Shown piece after piece: positions 59,440 through 64,000 of a stretch of DNA of 64,000 nt. Position 1 is the first letter of the stretch, and each line of letters starts with the position of its first letter. The stretch is from Ischnura elegans (Eukaryota > Arthropoda > Insecta > Odonata > Coenagrionidae). The position numbers and the translations under genes were made by a program. The notes under the pieces were generated by a model. The model worked only from the letters and a program-made list of their open reading frames with translations, had not been told where the DNA came from and ran no database searches. The stretch spans positions 106,726,917-106,790,916 of the forward strand of contig NC_060254.1 of NCBI RefSeq assembly GCF_921293095.1. Reading direction: 5' to 3'.

Positions 59440-62254
59440 AATGGGTGCATCCAGTGGGAGAGATCGCTCCCTGATCAGTGAGCGGACTGTGACGTCATCG
59501 CTCACTGAGCGATCACATTCCCCCCTGGATGGTGAATGCTCAGTGAGCGCTTTGGGGTGCGGTCCAATGAATGCTACTTTCGCTACCAGACGCTACAGAC
59601 GGAAGTGCTCCGGAGCACCGGTCCATAGGCGCTACGTTCGCTGCGAGAATTTCTTTTCGGACCGGTCAGGAGCGAAGTGAAGATGGCGGAAATGAACGAG
59701 GGTGGGCAAACTGGGATTATGAAATCGAAGATGTGGTTTTAATTGCGAATTGAGGTGACTATGATCATTGAATATTAATAAATATGTTTGAATATCATTA
59801 AAATGAATTTTATTTTTCAATACCGAGGCTCCACATAGTAAAGGAAGAAACTTTGGACTGTATTTCTCACACCAACCCTCGCCTACCCTTCTCAATGAAA
59901 CTCATTACCCTAGTAAAGGAAAAAGTAGGTACTCTACCGTTTTCCCAGTTGAAACATATTAACTTATAATGGCTAACGACTATTAAAAAACATTAATCTA
60001 TTTCATGTATATCCTATTTTTCTTCAGATTTTAATTTATGGCATGAGTAAATTTGTCGATATATGTTCTTACAATACTTTCTTTATATTAAATGCCCCTT
60101 TTAATAATTTTTGTTACCTTTTGTATGTAAAGGCTGCTTCCAAAGACATTTGAGTTCATTTTGGGGGAGATACGAGAATGTTTGTCGATATTTAGTTCTT
60201 GCTATATATTTATTTAAATCACAATTAAATTTACATCTATTTACTAAGTGCGTCTACTCCGTTACTTCGTAGTCACTTATATAGGAGAAAGGCGTCCACA
60301 TTCAGCGTCCATCATCTGCAACGTGAGTAAACTCTCCATTGCCTCAGTGCATTCCCTTCGAATTTCCGCCAAAAATTGACTCGCTCCTCCGCTGACCCAA
60401 GTTTTCAGGGGAGCGTCTGGAGCTGGTCCGGAGCGAGGCGGGAAACGGGTGTATGACGTTTGCCGTGACGTCACAGCCTAACCTGTAGCGCTCCGTAGCG
60501 AATAACGGACCGCTTGGTGGCGCTCCGAAGCATTGGTAGCGTTCAACGGACCGCACCCTTGGTGGGGAACTTGAAATGCAAAACATTCAATATGGCGCCC
60601 AGCGCTTGTGCATACTTTCGTGTAGCGGCTGCGAAATATCCTTTAATTCCTGTGATAAGTTCATACCTTGTGACTCTGTCCCGAATATATATCACTCTTA
60701 ATGTACGGGCCTTAAGGATTTATCGCTAACAGTTCTTTACGAGTCCCGTGATATTTATTGGAAATGCCTTTTGTGTCAATCGTCCAAATATTTCGTTGGG
60801 AATCTGGCGCCTGACATTGAAGTCTTGAAAAAAGAGGTCTTTGCACTAAAATGGACGTCTTTCCCATGTTTAGAAAGCAATAGTTTCACATTTGCTAATT
60901 CCGTGAAATCCGCTTCGTCTTATAGTTTCTTGAATGAGATTTAATAATTGATCAAGGACAGCAGTAGACATTATTATCACAACAAATTGTTTGTGAACAT
61001 CGGGTGACTAATGATGAAGTTATATCTCAGCATTACGTGACGTAGTGTGGCGGATGTTTTGAGGAAGTGCTGGTAAACCGGTCAAATTAAAAAAATGCTG
61101 GTGTTATCGTACTAACCACATGAGCTTCTAATTGAGGAATGGACTTTGAATGTGCTCGGGTTAATGTTCATGTTCCTGCTGATGACAAACAAATTTTTGT
61201 TATATCTTCTTGTCGTTTGCGAGCGAGTAGTTTTAAGGGCTTTTAAAATCGCTGAACAACTTGCTTGATGCCAACTTTTTATTGACATAATAGATTTAGC
61301 CTCTAACCTTCAACATTTCTAGTTCTGTCTACTTTATGTATGCCACTCACTTTGTCAAAGGTCACATGAAAGGTTTTACTCTTAACCCTGATATCACTGT
61401 AATATGTTTCTCTACCAGAAGACCAATATTTATAAAGGTACCTTATGTACGATCATTCTCGCGTGTGTTATAGAAATTCACCGCTTTGCACGATGCAATT
61501 TTGATTTTAACTCCATACATACTTCAGCTATTGCGCAATGACGTCCCCCGTGTAAAACGGCCTGAAGGCAATGTTGAAGCAATTACTTAGTTAACCCGGG
61601 AGAAAAATTACTCACGCCTTATTTTTTGACTAAGCGGACAAGTAATACCCCGCGATTTACGTATATAGCTATATTTCAATTTATCTGAAGCCTATGAAAT
61701 ATTAATAAAGAATTAAAAACACATTTCAACTCGAAAATCCATTTTTCAGCGAAGGCTACATCGCTGAACTTTACCTGGCTAACGACAAAATTCCACCGCA
61801 GAATAATATTTTGGCTACCTAATTTAGCAAGTAAATACGTAACAAAAGGCCTTCTGCAAATCGCATTTAATATGCCTACATTACGTATAAGTCATCCAGC
61901 GTTCGATACGTTACAATGTATAATTAATACGGCTGCTCGACCTGACAGTTCTTCGGCACCATTTTGAACTCGCGCCGCCGCTCACTGGTCGGTGAGCGAG
62001 GTGATCATACCCGGAGTACGCTCACAAATATGGCGGCCGCTCACTAGTGATCGGGTGGTGAGCGGTCAAGGTGCGTACCTATTATACGCACCTTGGTCTG
62101 GAGCTGGTCTGGAGCGAGGCGGGAAACCGGTGTATGACGTTTGCCGTGACGTCACAGCCTAACCTGTAGCGCTCCGTAGCGAATAACGGACCGCTTGGTG
62201 GCGCTCCGAAGCATTGGTAGCGTTCAACGGACCGCACCCCTGGATGCACCCATT
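59440..62254. mobile_element. Nested TIR-element block in the first intron of gene C
   Basis: AATGGGTGCATCCAG at the left and its perfect complement at the right bound 2.8 kb that is mostly non-coding. Within it, 59556-60557 is a second element with ends GGTGCGGTCC/GGACCGCACC. A near-identical copy of its right ~145 bases (60413-60557) recurs at 62095-62239. Repeats of CGCTCACTGAGCGATC type lie at 59459-59515 and 61978-62060. The short frames here have no domain. Confidence 0.6.
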
Positions 62255-62453
62255 ACCCATCGAAGGCGGTAGTTTCAAATGTGTTCTCGCCATGTTCTCG
62301 TTTTTAAGATTTTCTCCTCACATACATCACATCTCATTTCTTTGCAAATTGTTAAAGCTGAGGCTATAATAATGAAGTCTATCATTGTATGCTGGTAAGC
62401 AAAGAGGAAGGCGAATAACTTTTAAAATTTTTGTCAATTTTTTCCCATTTCAG

Positions 62454-63506
62454 ATGTCGCCCAGGTACAGAATGGCCCTTCGTCCCTTCTACCCATGCAA
62501 TCCGTGGGTTACATCCAGGGGTCCTTTGAGGATATTTGACCAGGATTTTGGAAATGTCCTAGACGTGGACGACTTATTACACCCCATCATTTCTCTCTCT
62601 ACTCTCAACCGTCACCTGCAACCACGGCATGGCCCGTTGGTAGAAGACAGCGGGAGGTCGCGTGTGGAGATGGACAAGGATGGCTATAAGATCCTGGTGG
62701 GCGTTCAGCACTTCGCTCCGGAGGAAATCGAGGTGAAGCACGTTGGTGACAATGTCATAGTGGAGGGTAAACACGAGGAGACAGAGGACGAGCATGGCTA
62801 TGTCTCCAGGCACTTTATTCGCCGATACGTGCTCCCAAAAGGTGTTGACCCCGATGCCCTGACCTCGTCACTCAGCTCTGATGGAATACTGACCATCACT
62901 GCTCCGAAGGTAAGGAATGACACTCATGTGACAATATGTCTTCCAAACTATGTGCTCATCTGAGAGAGCTGTTTGATTGTTCATTGAAATATTGCATGAC
63001 TATGAACTCCTCAATAAAATTTACCTTTTCAAACATTGCTTGAGCCAATGTATGCATGGTTGTGTACCACATAGACATTATGTTTTCCCTTATTACACAT
63101 TTTTTACTCTAAATCAGTTTATTGCTGGTTGTAATTGATGAAGTTTTTAAAATATTATTCAATAAATAATTTATTCGGAGAAAATAATTCATTGAGAGCA
63201 AAAGCGTATGTGAGAAAAGTTTAAGTGACTCAATCTATTTTTAATAATCTCTATGTTGGAGGAACAACCAGTTTGATGTATCCATGACAGAAGGCCAAGT
63301 TTGGCTTGCCAACTATTTGTGCTGTCCTCAAGACAACGGTATAAACTTCCTCAAGCATGGTATTAATACAGATAACAGTTAGCCTAAGAATTTACTTATC
63401 ATTTCAGGTTGAGCTGACGGAAAAAGGAAAGGTTCGCAGGATATCTATCAAGCAGACGGGAAAACCAGCCATTAAACACGTGGAGAAGAAGGCGAAAAAG
63501 AAGTGA
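62454..63506 (+). CDS. Small heat-shock protein C, lethal(2)essential-for-life-like
   Basis: Exons 62454-62909 (152 codons) and 63408-63506 (32 codons plus TGA) give 184 residues. The ATG directly follows CATTTCAG; an upstream in-frame extension to 62385 lies in the intron and is not used. The N-terminus MSPRYRMALRPFYPCNPW has the same LRPF-type motif as B2. The ACD begins near residue 73 (MDKDGYKILVGVQ) with APEEI, VEGKHEE, RHFIRRY and LSSDGILTITAPK. The tail is RRISIKQTGKPAIK followed by a lysine-rich end. The intron position after APK is the same as in A and B, so all descend from one spliced ancestor. It is the most diverged member and lies outside the triplication. Role: cytosolic ATP-independent holdase, probably heat induced. 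Confidence 0.94.
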
Positions 63507-63932
63507 AAGAAGGAACTACTGACCATCTTTGCTTCAGCAATCAAACTCTGAAAGTATAGACTATTCTGAGAGTGAAGACTGATGATAATAAGTACAAAAA
63601 ACCATGTACTAAATTTTTTAACTTTTCAATTTTTAAACTCTTTAATTTTTTAATTTTTTGTTTTTACAAAAAAACTCATTTATTTTAAGTATTATTTAAT
63701 TTTTATACGATTGCATTTCCTCAGCTCCCTTCAATAATTTCTCCACCCATGAGAACCTGTATCACGAAAAGTCATTGAATGGGTCCATTTATATAGTACT
63801 AAATGCATTCACAATCAGTTATGTACCAGGTGTCATCATTGATTGGTCGTAGAATCTATTGAGTTCACCTTTTAGATTTGAGACATAAATCACAGCACTT
63901 GCTGTAGTCATGTATGACATGCATTGTCGTAA

Positions 63933-63938
63933 AATAAA
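63933..63938 (+). terminator. Gene C polyadenylation signal
   Basis: AATAAA 427 bases after the stop, followed by a GTGTTTTTATTGG downstream element. Confidence 0.7.
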
Positions 63939-64000
63939 AGTCGTTATTATTTAAATTAATGTGTTTTTATTGGATATGAGCTTTCATCTGAGTGCTCTAC

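Noticed and set aside
62385-62453. Upstream extension of the gene C frame
   Set aside because: It lies in the intron before the CATTTCAG acceptor and has no similarity to sHSP N-termini.
1-64000. CRISPR arrays, rRNA and tRNA genes, bacterial-type operons
   Set aside because: None seen; the sequence is eukaryotic and the repeats are transposons, tandem repeats and segmental duplications.

Overview
This window is arthropod nuclear DNA, most likely from an insect: AT-rich, with spliced genes, TATA boxes, heat-shock elements, AATAAA signals and very many mobile elements. Its only convincing host genes are a plus-strand cluster of small heat-shock proteins (sHSPs, alpha-crystallin family) of the lethal(2)essential-for-life type. 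They share one layout: an upstream heat-shock promoter, a non-coding first exon, an intron ending just before the start codon, one exon holding almost the whole alpha-crystallin domain (ACD), a phase-0 intron after the residues APK, and a short last exon with the C-terminal V-x-I tail. I cannot name the species.

The first ~48 kb is a three-fold tandem duplication. Each unit carries an A-type sHSP followed about 5-7 kb later by a B-type sHSP. Unit 1 (1-7845): A1 intact (1330-2972); B1 reduced to promoter, first exon and a 24-codon exon. Unit 2 (about 18636-30212): A2 intact (20240-21484); B2 apparently intact with an unusual extra N-terminal exon (24858-27410). Unit 3 (about 35080-48319): A3 frameshifted (36373-38063); B3 again only promoter plus the 24-codon exon. 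A fourth, more diverged and intact sHSP (C, 62454-63506) ends the window with its own heat-shock promoter 3.5 kb upstream.

Mobile DNA fills the rest: Penelope-like fragments, a Ty1/copia fossil, several 5'-truncated LINEs, pogo, hAT and piggyBac remnants, and many MITEs. Because the units are paralogous, several insertions can be checked against an empty site in another unit, notably a 5.6 kb TA-flanked element (13060-18635) that carries a decayed DUF4806-like gene.

Overall the locus is a heat-inducible chaperone cluster that grew by tandem duplication and is being remodelled by transposons and exon loss. The points most worth following are the B-gene N-terminal exon and its two orphan copies, a second conserved first-exon-like block upstream of each B gene, and the mosaic A3 ACD.
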